A stretch of 64,000 nucleotides of DNA, taken from NCBI GenBank assembly GCA_038237515.1, contig JBBRYP010000006.1, positions 33,171 through 97,170 of the forward strand, in the 5' to 3' direction. The notes below the pieces were generated by a model, which was given only the letters and a program-made list of their open reading frames with translations, was not told the origin of the DNA and did not search any database. A program made the translations under genes and the position numbers. Of the stretch, positions 16,772-25,172 are shown piece after piece (position 1 is the stretch's first letter; each line of letters opens with the position of its first letter). Source of the DNA: JBBQDZ01 sp038237515 (GTDB lineage Bacteria > Actinomycetota > Thermoleophilia > Gaiellales > Gaiellaceae).

Positions 16772-17881
16772 ATGCGGGTCGTCCACGTCCACAGGATTCG
16801 CGGGATCGGCGGCTCGGAGCGTCACCTGCTGGCGCTCCTGCCCGCGCTCGCCGCCCGCGGGGTCGACGTCTCGTTCGTCGGGCTCGACGACCCGTCCGGG
16901 CGGCTCGGCGAGTTCTACGAGGCGCTCGAGGCGCGCCGCGTTCCCTTCACCCGCCTCCCGGCGCCGCACGACGCGGACCCGCGGCTCGTGTGGCGCCTCG
17001 GCCGGACGCTCGCGCGGCGGCGGCCGGACCTCGTGCACACCCACCTCGTCCACGCCGACCTCTACGGCGCACTCGCCGCCGCCGCCCCTCTCGTGTCGAC
17101 CAAGCACAACGACGACCCGTTCCGGGCGGGGCGGTTCCGCTACGTCGAGCGGTTGCTCGCGCGGCGCGCGCGGCGCCTGATCGCGATCACTCAGGCGCTG
17201 AAGCGGTTCAACGTCGAGCGCGTCGGGCTGCCCGCATCCAAGCTGGAGGTTGTCCATTACGGGATCGACAGCCCCCCGTCCGCATGGTCGGACAACCCGC
17301 GGCTCGAGCTCCCGCGCGGGGCGAGGATGCTTCTCGCGATTGCCCGGCTCGAGCCCCAGAAGGGCGTCGACCTCGGGATCCGCGCGCTCGCACGTATCCG
17401 CGAGCGCGAGCCCTCCGCCATCCTCGTCGTCCTCGGGGAGGGGCCGGAGCGCGGGGCGCTCAGCCGTCTCGCGCGCGACCTCGATGTCGACGACGCGCTC
17501 TTCCTGCCCGGGCGCGTGGGCGACGTCGCGTGGTTCCTCCACCGCTGCGAGGCGCTCGTCCACCCCGCTCGGTGGGAAGGCTTCGGCCTCGCGCTGCTGG
17601 AGGCGATGAGCGTCTCGAAGCCGATCGTCGCGACCCGCGTGAGCTCGATTCCCGAGATCGTCGTCGACCGTGAGACGGGCCTGCTCGTCGCTCCCGAGGA
17701 CGTCGGGTCCCTCGCCGGTGCCGTCACGACGCTCCTTGCCGACCCGACGCTCGCCGCGGACTACGGCGCGGCCGGCGCCCGACGTGCCGCCGCCGAGTTC
17801 TCGGCCGCGGCGATGGCGCGCAAGACGGCGGAGGTCTACGAGCGTGCGCTCGCGGAATCGCCGTCGAGCGAGGCGCGGTAG
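16772..17881 (+). CDS. Glycosyltransferase family 4
   Basis: A 369-residue GT-B enzyme. The N-terminal signature IGGSERHLLALLPAL is the acceptor-domain loop, followed by DLVHTHLVHADLYGALAA and ITQALKRFNVERVGLPASKLEVVHYGID. The C-terminal donor domain has ARLEPQKGVDLGIRAL and HPARWEGFGLALLEAMSVSKPIVAT, with the conserved E-x7-E. The ATG at 16772 follows the preceding stop by 2 bases. It shares its N-terminal signature with the convergent gene at 17836-18951 (G-G/S-S-E-x-H-L-L), and the two 3' ends overlap by 46 bases, an unusual arrangement. Donor and acceptor unknown. Confidence 0.9.
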   Translation: MRVVHVHRIRGIGGSERHLLALLPALAARGVDVSFVGLDDPSGRLGEFYEALEARRVPFTRLPAPHDADPRLVWRLGRTLARRRPDLVHTHLVHADLYGALAAAAPLVSTKHNDDPFRAGRFRYVERLLARRARRLIAITQALKRFNVERVGLPASKLEVVHYGIDSPPSAWSDNPRLELPRGARMLLAIARLEPQKGVDLGIRALARIREREPSAILVVLGEGPERGALSRLARDLDVDDALFLPGRVGDVAWFLHRCEALVHPARWEGFGLALLEAMSVSKPIVATRVSSIPEIVVDRETGLLVAPEDVGSLAGAVTTLLADPTLAADYGAAGARRAAAEFSAAAMARKTAEVYERALAESPSSEAR

Positions 17882-18951
17882 AGCAGCTCGGTGCGGTCGG
17901 TGCAGCGCTCCTCGAGGAAGTCCGCGAGAGCCCGACGCCGACCGGCCTCGCCCATCCGCTCCGCCCGGGGAAGATCGCCCGCCAGCGCGACGATCGCCGC
18001 TCGCAGCGGCTCCGCCTCGCCCGGGGCGACCAGCAGCCCTGTCTCGCCGTGCCGGACGAGCTCGCCGAGGCCGCCGATCGCCGCCGCCACCACGGGGCGC
18101 GCCCGCTCCATCGCCTCGAGTGCGACCATCCCGAAGCCTTCGCCCATCGAGGGCACGACGACGACGGCCGCCCGCTCGATCGCGGCCTGGATCGGCGAGA
18201 CGTGCCCGAGGAAGCGGACCCGCCCGTCGATCCCGAGATCCTTCGCCAGGGCGCGCAGCGCCGGCTCGAGCGGGCCGCGGCCAGCGATCTCGAGCTGGAG
18301 CTCCGGGACGTCGCGCTTCGCCTCCGCGAAGGCCCGCAGGAGGACGATGTGCCCCTTGATCGGGATCAGGCGCCCGACGCAGAGCAGCCTGGGGGCCTTC
18401 CCCTCGTACGGGGCTGCCCCACCGTTCGGAGCGATTCCATAGTGGACGATCTGGAAGGTCTCCTCGTCGAAGCCCTCCGTTCGCGCGAGGTAGCGCGCGA
18501 GCCCCCGGGAGATGGCGATGTGAACGTGCGCGAGGCTCGCCATCGTCCGGTCGCCGAGCGCGAAGGCGCGTCCCTCGCGGAACTCGTTGAAGCCGTGCTT
18601 CGTGGAGACGCGAACCGGCACCCGGGCAAGCGTGCCGGCAAGCTGCCCGTAGGCGTCCGCGTGGACGAGGTGAGTGTGGAGGATCCGCGGCCGCAGGCGG
18701 GCGAGATAGGCCGCGAGCCGCAGGAAGGCGATCGGGTCGACGTCGGCCGCGAGCGGGATCGCGTCGAGCGGGACGCCGCGCGACCGGAGTGCGTTCGCGA
18801 AATCCCAGGCGCCCCGCTCGTGCTCGTGGAGCATCAGCAGGCGAACGTCCCAGCCACGCTCGCGCAACCGAGGCAGGAGCGAGAGCAGGTGCGCCTCGGA
18901 GCCCGAGATGCCCGCGACCTTCTGGAGGTGAAGGACGATCGGGCCGCTCAT
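17836..18951 (-). CDS. Glycosyltransferase family 4
   Basis: A 371-residue GT-B enzyme. It opens MSGPIVLHLQKVAGISGSEAHLLSLLP, with HTHLVHADAYGQLAGTLARVPVRVSTKHG in the acceptor half, and VGRLIPIKGHIVLLRAFAEA plus PSMGEGFGMVALEAMERARPVVA in the donor half. It resembles the convergent neighbour at 16772-17881, so the two may be old paralogues. ATG 18951 overlaps the stop of the gene upstream (ATGA). It is the last gene of an eight-gene minus unit (26527 down to 17836), and its final 46 bases are antisense to the end of the plus-strand gene. Confidence 0.9.
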   Translation of the reverse strand: MSGPIVLHLQKVAGISGSEAHLLSLLPRLRERGWDVRLLMLHEHERGAWDFANALRSRGVPLDAIPLAADVDPIAFLRLAAYLARLRPRILHTHLVHADAYGQLAGTLARVPVRVSTKHGFNEFREGRAFALGDRTMASLAHVHIAISRGLARYLARTEGFDEETFQIVHYGIAPNGGAAPYEGKAPRLLCVGRLIPIKGHIVLLRAFAEAKRDVPELQLEIAGRGPLEPALRALAKDLGIDGRVRFLGHVSPIQAAIERAAVVVVPSMGEGFGMVALEAMERARPVVAAAIGGLGELVRHGETGLLVAPGEAEPLRAAIVALAGDLPRAERMGEAGRRRALADFLEERCTDRTELLYRASLDGDSASARS

Positions 18952-19991
18952 CCGGCCGCCACCTCGAGGATCCGGTCGGCCCACGCCTCGACCGAATGCC
19001 GCGCCGCGACGCGCTCCCGCAGCGCCCGGCCGAGCTCCGCCCGCTGCTGCGGCCGGAGCGCGGCGAGGTCGTGCAGACGCGCGGCGAGCTCCCCCGGGTC
19101 CTCGCGGGGGAAGAGCAACTGCGGCGAGAGCCCGTCCACCAGCTCGTCGAAGACCGGGTTCGAGGCGAGGATCGGGAGACAGCTCGCACCGGCCTCGTAG
19201 ACCACCTTGTCGGGAGCCCCGGCCCGCATGTTGTTCACGAGCACGTCGGCGCGCGCGAGGATCTGCGGCAGCTCCGAGCGCAGAACGGCGTGGCCGAGCC
19301 GCACTCGCTTGGCCAGGTCGAGCTCAGCGACGAGCTCCTCGAGGGAGCGGCGATGGGCGCGCTCGGCGGGGCTGAGCGCCGGCCCGTGGAGCACGACCCG
19401 CAGGTCGAGGCCGCCGTCGATCGCGCGGTGAGCGGCGCGCAGGATGGCCGGCAGGCCCTTCGCCTCGGAGTAGCGGCCGAGGACGAGCGCGCGGAAGCCG
19501 TCGCGCTGCGCGCCGGTACGGCACTCGAACTCGGAGAGGTCGATCCCGTGGCCGATCGCCCTCACCTTCGCCGAGGCGAGGGGGAACGAGCGCCGGTCGA
19601 CGGTGGCGATCGCGCTCGAGAGCCGCTCGGCTGCGCGCAGGGTCGGACTGGCGCGCCAGTGCGTGTACCAGAGCACGACCCGGGTCCGAAACGGCCGCGC
19701 GAGGGGCGCGGCGAGGACGGCGTAGATCGGGCACATGTGCGCGAGGACGGCCGTGGGCCGCCGGCAAAGCTCGATGGCGAGCGCGGCCTCGAACCGGAGG
19801 CCCCGGCCAGCCCTCGTCGGCGCGCGGAAGAGGCGGACGCGGCAGTTCGCCGGCAGGGCGCCCGGCACGGCGCCGTCCGCGAGCACGACGACCTCCTCGC
19901 AGCGGGCGGCGAGGGCGGCGATCTTCGGCACCGTCGCCGCGAGCGCCGGGTGAGCGGGGTCGACCTGCTGGGTGATGAAGACGAGCCGCAT
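18948..19991 (-). CDS. Glycosyltransferase family 4
   Basis: A 347-residue GT-B enzyme. The N-terminus MRLVFITQQVDPAHPALAATVPKI is the first Rossmann strand and loop. AHMCPIYAVLAAPLARPFRTRVVLWYTHWRAS lies in the acceptor half. VLGRYSEAKGLPAILRAAHRA starts the donor half, followed by ARADVLVNNMRAGAPDKVVYEAGASCLPILAS, where the usual E-G-F-G is replaced by AGAPDKVVYEAG, a variant seen in some GT4 members. I chose the ATG at 19991, which shares its A with the GNAT stop (TGATG), over in-frame upstream codons. The product probably adds one sugar of the repeat unit. Confidence 0.86.
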   Translation of the reverse strand: MRLVFITQQVDPAHPALAATVPKIAALAARCEEVVVLADGAVPGALPANCRVRLFRAPTRAGRGLRFEAALAIELCRRPTAVLAHMCPIYAVLAAPLARPFRTRVVLWYTHWRASPTLRAAERLSSAIATVDRRSFPLASAKVRAIGHGIDLSEFECRTGAQRDGFRALVLGRYSEAKGLPAILRAAHRAIDGGLDLRVVLHGPALSPAERAHRRSLEELVAELDLAKRVRLGHAVLRSELPQILARADVLVNNMRAGAPDKVVYEAGASCLPILASNPVFDELVDGLSPQLLFPREDPGELAARLHDLAALRPQQRAELGRALRERVAARHSVEAWADRILEVAAG

Positions 19992-20923
19992 CAGAAGAAG
20001 TCGGTGTCGCCGAGCGTGAAGCGCCACGCACGCGGGTCCGGGTTCAGGCGGCCGGCGAGCGCCTTCCCCATGAAGTGGAGCGAACGCGGCGTCGGCACGA
20101 ACCCGAGCGAGAGGTAGGCAGCCCGATGCTCCGGCGCCGGCAGCGCGATCAACGCCCGACCGCCTGCGCGCGCCACCGCCTCGCGCAGCAACGCGCGAGC
20201 CTCGCCCGGCTGCGCGACGAGGTCGGCGAGGACGGCGACCCTTGACCTGCCGATTCCCTTTCGCCCGAGGACGGCGTACCCGCGGCCGCGCCGGATCAGC
20301 GAGTACCCGCGCGGCGAGCGTTCATAGCGCCAACCCAGATGCTCCGAGTCGCGAACCACGTGGTTCGGCCACGGCGCCGCGAGGTCCTCGGCGGCCGCGT
20401 CCGGGGGCGCCACGTCGGAGGGACTGTCCCTAGGACCGGTTCCAAGTGGCGCGTCCGCGTTCGAGGGACTGTCCCTCGGAGCGGTCCGAAGTGGACGCGC
20501 CCAGATTCGTAGCCTGCCGACCTCCCTCCAACCGAGCGGGCCGAGGAAGATCGGTGCGGTCGGCTTCGAGGCGAAGGCCAGGACGACGGCGGCCCCGCGC
20601 TCCTGCGCCTCGCGCTCGTGCTTGCGCTCGAGGCCGGCGAAGATGCCTCTTCCGCGGAAGGACGGGTCGGTGGTGGCATGGACGGAGAAGGTCGCGAGGC
20701 GGGGCTCGCCCTCGAGGATCATCCAGAGCAACGAGTGCCCGGCGACCCCGACCACCTGCTCTCCGGCGAGCGCGACGGAGCGCAGCGAGCCGGCGGGGTT
20801 CCCGTCGAACCACCAGTCGAACTCGGCGGGGCCGAGGCCCCGCTCCCCCCAGGCCTCGTCGAGCAGGCGGAGGTACTCGACCCGCTGCTCGGGCACGTAC
20901 GAGGCCAGCTCCACCTCGGTCAC
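19991..20923 (-). CDS. GNAT-family N-acetyltransferase with an inserted repetitive segment
   Basis: A 310-residue GNAT-like protein. The acetyl-CoA-binding region is SVHATTDPSFRGRGIFAGLERKHEREAQERGA (an R-G-x-G-I loop), followed by LAFASKPTAPIFLGPLGWREVGR. A second half continues from AAPWPNHVVRDSEHLGWRYERSP to the end and resembles the C-terminal part of acetyltransferases that modify sugars or peptidoglycan precursors. Between them lies a low-complexity stretch with two copies of R-D-S-P-S that is encoded by a tandem DNA repeat (20416-20498) and is likely an insertion. GTG 20923 overlaps the deacetylase stop (GTGA). The role is inferred as acetylating a sugar or glycolipid, from context only. 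Confidence 0.78.
   Translation of the reverse strand: MTEVELASYVPEQRVEYLRLLDEAWGERGLGPAEFDWWFDGNPAGSLRSVALAGEQVVGVAGHSLLWMILEGEPRLATFSVHATTDPSFRGRGIFAGLERKHEREAQERGAAVVLAFASKPTAPIFLGPLGWREVGRLRIWARPLRTAPRDSPSNADAPLGTGPRDSPSDVAPPDAAAEDLAAPWPNHVVRDSEHLGWRYERSPRGYSLIRRGRGYAVLGRKGIGRSRVAVLADLVAQPGEARALLREAVARAGGRALIALPAPEHRAAYLSLGFVPTPRSLHFMGKALAGRLNPDPRAWRFTLGDTDFF
20416..20498. repeat. Tandem imperfect repeat with palindrome core inside the GNAT gene
   Basis: Two consecutive copies of about 40 bases lie at 20416-20459 and 20461-20498. Each has the core GAGGGACTGTCCCT, an inverted repeat (AGGGAC-T-GTCCCT), followed by a variable GGA, then CGGT, AAGTGG and CGCG. The copies differ at a handful of positions but keep alignment. 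The segment is in frame with the GNAT protein and adds about 28 residues without breaking it. The look is that of a dispersed palindromic element of the REP type that landed in a coding sequence; I saw no other copy in this window. Confidence 0.8.
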
Positions 20924-21816
20924 TTCGAGGACGTACCGAGCGCCGCGTTCAGGATGCGGCGCGCGTGGGTCCCGGCGATCGTGTCCTTCAGGGCGATCAG
21001 GTCGCAGGCGCCCGAGAGGACGAGCTCGAACGTGCGCGGGGGGTACGGCTCGACGTTGTAGCGGTGGAGCTGGAGCGGGTCGGTGGCAGGCCCGTTGGCG
21101 CCGGAGATCGACGTGAAGGCGATGTCGTAGCCCGCCTGCCGCAGGAGACTCAGGTGCACGGGACGGTAGTGGGCCTCCGAGCCCTTCACGTAGGCGAAGG
21201 CGCGAACCGGCCGCCCCAGCCGCTCCTCCAGGCGCAGCTTCGAGAGGACGATCTCCCGCGCCGCCTCGTCGATCTCGAGATCGGCGAGGGGACGGTGGCC
21301 GATCCCGTGCGACTCGATGCGGATGCCGTTCTCCTCGAGGTCTGCGACCTCGTGCCAGTCGATCGTCGCGTTGAGGACGCCGCGCTGGGCGAGATGCTCC
21401 TCGTGGGGGAGCGGCAGCGTTCCCTCCAGGTAGCCGATCGGCACGAACAGCGCCGCCGGGTAACCGTTGCGCCGGAGGATCGGCACGGCGTTGCGGAGGT
21501 TGTCGCGGTAGCCGTCGTCGAAGGTGATGAGGACGGCTCGCTCCGGGAGCGGCGCCCGATCCACGTAATGGCGCAGCACGTCCTCGAGCGAGACCGGCCT
21601 GTAGCCGAGCTCCGACAGGAGGCGCATCTGCTCGCTGAAGACCCCGACGGGGACGGTAGTCGGGTTCCCCGGCAGGTCGTTGATCTTGTGGTACATGAGC
21701 ACGCGGAGGGTCTTCGCGGCTCCGTTGCCGTTGGCAGCGCGCGCCACTCGGGTCGCCTCGCCGAGCGTCCTGTACACACCGTTCTTCAGCAGCTGCTTGG
21801 CGCGATCGGCCCGCAC
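20920..21816 (-). CDS. Polysaccharide deacetylase (carbohydrate esterase 4)
   Basis: A 298-residue NodB-homology protein. VLMYHKIND lies at residues 39-47, and the metal and base motif ITFDDGYRDN puts the aspartate pair at D100/D101. ESHGIGHRPL has the zinc histidines H170 and H174 (H-x3-H). Enzymes of this family remove N- or O-acetyl groups from polysaccharides, usually outside the cytoplasm; here no clear signal peptide is seen, and the N-terminus MRADRAKQLLKNGVYRTLGEA looks cytoplasmic or peripherally bound. Start GTG 21816 lies 10 bases after the upstream glycosyltransferase stop. It overlaps the GNAT gene (GTGA), so an acetylating and a deacetylating enzyme are made side by side. Confidence 0.88.
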   Translation of the reverse strand: MRADRAKQLLKNGVYRTLGEATRVARAANGNGAAKTLRVLMYHKINDLPGNPTTVPVGVFSEQMRLLSELGYRPVSLEDVLRHYVDRAPLPERAVLITFDDGYRDNLRNAVPILRRNGYPAALFVPIGYLEGTLPLPHEEHLAQRGVLNATIDWHEVADLEENGIRIESHGIGHRPLADLEIDEAAREIVLSKLRLEERLGRPVRAFAYVKGSEAHYRPVHLSLLRQAGYDIAFTSISGANGPATDPLQLHRYNVEPYPPRTFELVLSGACDLIALKDTIAGTHARRILNAALGTSSK

Positions 21817-21826
21817 CGCGTCAAGT

Positions 21827-22930
21827 CTAGGCCCCTAGAGCCGCCTCGACGAGCGCCCGGACGCGGGCCGCGAACTCCTCCGGCGTCGTCCGCCAGTCGT
21901 CGAAGCGGCTGGCCGCAGCCGCCCCGAGGCGCTCCGCGAGCCCCCGATCGGCGAGCACGCGGCGAAGCGCCTCCGCCAGCGCCCACGCGTCCCCCGGCTC
22001 GACAAGCAGTCCCTCCCGCCCGTCCTCGACGAGGTCGGGGATGCCTCCCGCCGCCGTTCCGACGATGCCTCGACCGCGGGCGAGGCTCTCGATCACGACC
22101 CGCCCGAGCCCCTCGTGGCGCGAGGGCAGGACCAGTACCCACGACTCGTCCATCCGCCGGGCTACCCCCTCCGGCGGCAGATGGTCGACCCGCTCGGCCG
22201 CGAGTCCGTCGAGGAGGTCGGACCGCGAGCCGCGGCCCACGACGACAAGCCGCGCCGCCGGCACCGTCGCCGCCACCTCGGGCCACGCCCTGCGAAGCGT
22301 GTCGAGCCCCTTGTAGAGCTCGAGCGCCCCGACGAAGAGCGCGACGGGCCGCCCGGGCAGGGGCACCGGCGGGCCCGCGAAGGCCGAGAGGTCGCTCCAG
22401 GTCGGGAACACGGCGTCGGGGCCGGCGCCGCGCACCGACTCGACGAGGCTCGCCGTGTAGGGAGAGAGCGCACGCACCGCGTCGGCCCGCCGCACGACGA
22501 AGCTAGCTACCGCATCGGCGACCGGGGCCAGGAGGCGGCGCGCAGGCGACCCGTAGAGGCGGGTCGCGTGACGCCAGTTGCCGTGCACCTCCACGACGAC
22601 GCGCGGGCGGGAGGCGCCGCCGCGGGCGGCGAGGACGGCCGCGGCCGCCGGCGGGTCCTCCGCGACGACCACATCCGGGCCGAAGCTGCGGAGCGCTCGC
22701 CGCACGCGGAGCGGTAGCCGCAGGTGGAAGAGGACGCCGTCCAGCTGCGCCGGATGGCCCGGGGGCATCAGCTCGAAACGGCCGGCCGAATGGTCGGAAG
22801 CCGTCTTGGCGCTCGCGAGCACCCGGTAGTCGAGCTCCCGGTCGAGCGCCTCGAACTTCTTCCGCAACCAGGGCTCGAGCGGGAGCGAGTAACGGGTGCG
22901 CCCCACGAAGAGGACGCGCGGCCTCCTCAT
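21827..22930 (-). CDS. Glycosyltransferase family 4 (paralogue A)
   Basis: A 367-residue GT-B enzyme that starts MRRPRVLFVGRTRYSLPLEP. Its acceptor half has VVVEVHGNWRHATRLYGSPARR and ADAVRALSPYTASLV, and its donor half has FVGALELYKGLDTLRRAWPEV and VLPSRHEGLGRVVIESLARGRGIVGT. It matches the next gene upstream (22927-24036) across its whole length, with the same GRTRY-x-LPL start, VHG-W-R--TRLYGS and SPYTA motifs, so the pair arose by tandem duplication. Its ATG overlaps the paralogue's TGA (ATGA). Two near-copies usually mean two linkages or two sugars of similar kind. Confidence 0.9.
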   Translation of the reverse strand: MRRPRVLFVGRTRYSLPLEPWLRKKFEALDRELDYRVLASAKTASDHSAGRFELMPPGHPAQLDGVLFHLRLPLRVRRALRSFGPDVVVAEDPPAAAAVLAARGGASRPRVVVEVHGNWRHATRLYGSPARRLLAPVADAVASFVVRRADAVRALSPYTASLVESVRGAGPDAVFPTWSDLSAFAGPPVPLPGRPVALFVGALELYKGLDTLRRAWPEVAATVPAARLVVVGRGSRSDLLDGLAAERVDHLPPEGVARRMDESWVLVLPSRHEGLGRVVIESLARGRGIVGTAAGGIPDLVEDGREGLLVEPGDAWALAEALRRVLADRGLAERLGAAAASRFDDWRTTPEEFAARVRALVEAALGA

Positions 22931-24036
22931 CGCCGAAGCACCGCGTCGACGAGCGCCCGCACCCGTGTGGCGTACTCGTCCGCGCCGATGACGAACCGCT
23001 CGGCGCTCGGCCGCGCTGCGGCGGCGAGACGCTGTGCCGCCGCGCGGTCGGACAGCAGCGCGACGAGCGCGTCGGCGAATCCGGCGAGGTCGTCGGGGTC
23101 GCGCAGCACGCCGTTGACGCCGTCTTCGACGAGGTCGGGGATCCCGCCGACGCGGCTGCCGAGCACGGGGCGTCCGCGCAGGAGCGCCTCGACGACGACC
23201 CGGCCCATCCCCTCCGACCGCGACGGCAGCACGAGCAGAGTCGAATCGTCGAATGCCCGCGCCACCTCCTCCGGCCGGAGGGTCTGCGACCACGTCGTCT
23301 GTTCCGGAAGCGCGGAAACGAGATTCTCCACCACCGGCCGGAGCGTCCCGCGCCCGACGAGGTGGAGGGTCGCCTCCGGTACGCGTGGCGCGGCCCGGCT
23401 CCAGATCTTCGCAAGGCCGTCGACGTTCTTGTAGCGCTCGAGGACGCCCACGAAGAGCGCCCGGGGGCGCTCCGGCAGCGGGTGGGGCGGCGAGAGGAAA
23501 GGCTCGAGGTCCATATACGCAGGGAACTCGGCGGCGGGCTCGACGCCGGCGTCGCGAATGAGCCCCGCCGTGTACGGCGATACCGGCCGCACCGCGTCCG
23601 CTCGACGCAGGGCCGCCGTTCCGAGCCGGTCAGCGAGCGATGTCAGCACCCGCCGCGCGGTCGAGCCGTAGAGGCGGGTGAACGTGCGCCAGTCGCCGTG
23701 CACGTCGACGACCACGCGCACGTCCTGGCGCGAGAGGGCGCGTCCGGCGAGCGCGGCCGCTGCCTCGTACGGGCTCTGGGTGAGGATCGCGTGCGGGCGG
23801 AAGCTCCGCAGCTCGCGCGCGATCCGGAACGGGAGCGACGCGTAGAAGAGCGGGCCGTCGAGCGGGCCCGGCGGGACGAGCCGGAACATGGAGTCGGACG
23901 TCGCCCCCACCCCCGTCCCCGAACCGAGGACGCGCACCTCGAGCTCCCGCTCGAGGGCGTCGAACTTTCGCCTCAGAGTCGCGTCGAGCGGCAGGCGGTA
24001 GCGCGTGCGGCCCGCCATCAGGACGCGCGGCCTCAA
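22927..24036 (-). CDS. Glycosyltransferase family 4 (paralogue B)
   Basis: A 369-residue GT-B enzyme, sister of the gene at 21827-22930. Acceptor half: RVVVDVHGDWRTFTRLYGST and ADAVRPVSPYTAGLIRDAGV. Donor half: FVGVLERYKNVDGLAKIWSRA and VLPSRSEGMGRVVVEALLRGRPVLGS. I take the TTG at 24036, overlapping the upstream stop as TTGA, because this aligns its beginning (LRPRVLMAGRTRYRLPL) with the paralogue's MRRPRVLFVGRTRYSLPL; an in-frame ATG at 24018 would lose the first strand. It is part of the eight-gene minus unit. Confidence 0.88.
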   Translation of the reverse strand: MRPRVLMAGRTRYRLPLDATLRRKFDALERELEVRVLGSGTGVGATSDSMFRLVPPGPLDGPLFYASLPFRIARELRSFRPHAILTQSPYEAAAALAGRALSRQDVRVVVDVHGDWRTFTRLYGSTARRVLTSLADRLGTAALRRADAVRPVSPYTAGLIRDAGVEPAAEFPAYMDLEPFLSPPHPLPERPRALFVGVLERYKNVDGLAKIWSRAAPRVPEATLHLVGRGTLRPVVENLVSALPEQTTWSQTLRPEEVARAFDDSTLLVLPSRSEGMGRVVVEALLRGRPVLGSRVGGIPDLVEDGVNGVLRDPDDLAGFADALVALLSDRAAAQRLAAAARPSAERFVIGADEYATRVRALVDAVLRR

Positions 24037-25172
24037 CGCGTCCGTGCCGCCGCCAGGAGCACCTGCTCCAGCCGCCCGTAGACGTGGCCGGGCTCCAGCC
24101 GCTCGACCGAGGGCGCGGCGCCGGCCTCGAGCACGCCTCGTAACTCCTCTTCGCCGAAGTAGCGCTCGAAGGCACGCGCCAGGGCCGCGACGTCGCCCAC
24201 GGGGACGAGCAGGCCGTTGACCCCGTCCTCGACCACCTCGGCGACACCACCGGACGCGGTCGCGAGCACGGGCGTGCCGACCGCGAGCGCCTCCACGACC
24301 GCGTGCGGGAAGTTCTCCCAACTCGAGGAGAGGACGGCGGCGTCGGCAGCCGCGAAGAGCTCCAGCACCCGCTCCCGCGGCTGCGGTCCGACGAAGCGGA
24401 CGCGCCCGTCGAGGCCGAGCTCGCCGGCGAGCCGCTCCAGTGCCGAGCGCCGGTCGCCGTCGCCCGCGACGACGAGCGAGATGCCACTCGTGCGGGCGAG
24501 CGCCCCGAGCGCGAGCTCGAGCGACTTCTGGGCCGTGAGGCGCCCTGCGAACACGAGCAGTGGTCCGTCGAGGCCCAGCCGCCTCCGCGTCTCGTCGCGC
24601 GTCCGAGGATCGATCGCCACGACGGGAGCGGGATTCGGGAGCACCTCCACGCGCTCCGGAGCGATGCCCCACGACAGGACGATGGAGCGCAGGAACTCGC
24701 TCGGGCACAGGATCCGCGCGGCTCCGCCGAGCTGCCAGTCGCGGGCGGCCCGCAGGGCCCGCACGCGGGCTCCACCCGCCTCGGCCTGAAAGGCCTCGAC
24801 GTCTCCGGCGCTGAGCCCGCGCCGCCGTGCCCGCTCGTGCGCGGGGTCTGCCGTGAGCTTGACGACGTAGGGCGCGCCCGCAGCGTGCGAGCCGGCAGCG
24901 CTCCGGCCGAACATCCCGGTCGTGTAGACGACGTTGGCCGCCGCGGCGCGGCGTGCAACCAGATGCGCTCCCACGACGTGACGTACGCCGGCGGGGAGCG
25001 AGCGAGGCACCCAGCGAACCGGATGCTCCGTCGAGGGCGGCTCGCGTTCCGCAGTCGTCACCACCTCGACAGCGTGGCCGCGGGCGGCGAGGAAGGAGGC
25101 GACCTCCGGCGCGTGCGAGGCAGGACCGCCGACGTCGGGCGGCCAGATCCCGCTGACAACGAGTACGTTCAC
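24033..25172 (-). CDS. Glycosyltransferase family 4
   Basis: A 379-residue GT-B enzyme. VNVLVVSGIWPPDVGGPASHAPEV is the acceptor-domain glycine loop typical of GT4. The donor half has FAGRLTAQKSLELALGALAR and SSSWENFPHAVVEALAVGTPVLATASGGVAEVVEDGVNG. GTG 25172 overlaps the flippase stop (GTGA). The motif spacing resembles mannosyltransferases of the WbaZ/PimB-like group, but specificity cannot be assigned. It ends GHVYGRLEQVLLAAARTR and overlaps the next gene's TTG start. Confidence 0.9.
   Translation of the reverse strand: MNVLVVSGIWPPDVGGPASHAPEVASFLAARGHAVEVVTTAEREPPSTEHPVRWVPRSLPAGVRHVVGAHLVARRAAAANVVYTTGMFGRSAAGSHAAGAPYVVKLTADPAHERARRRGLSAGDVEAFQAEAGGARVRALRAARDWQLGGAARILCPSEFLRSIVLSWGIAPERVEVLPNPAPVVAIDPRTRDETRRRLGLDGPLLVFAGRLTAQKSLELALGALARTSGISLVVAGDGDRRSALERLAGELGLDGRVRFVGPQPRERVLELFAAADAAVLSSSWENFPHAVVEALAVGTPVLATASGGVAEVVEDGVNGLLVPVGDVAALARAFERYFGEEELRGVLEAGAAPSVERLEPGHVYGRLEQVLLAAARTR

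Noticed and set aside
16766..19189. 800-codon frame on the minus strand across two glycosyltransferases
   Set aside because: Antisense shadow with no family features; the glycosyltransferases have clear motifs in their own frames.
20416..20498. CRISPR-like repeat
   Set aside because: Only two imperfect copies without spacers, in a coding frame, and no cas genes.
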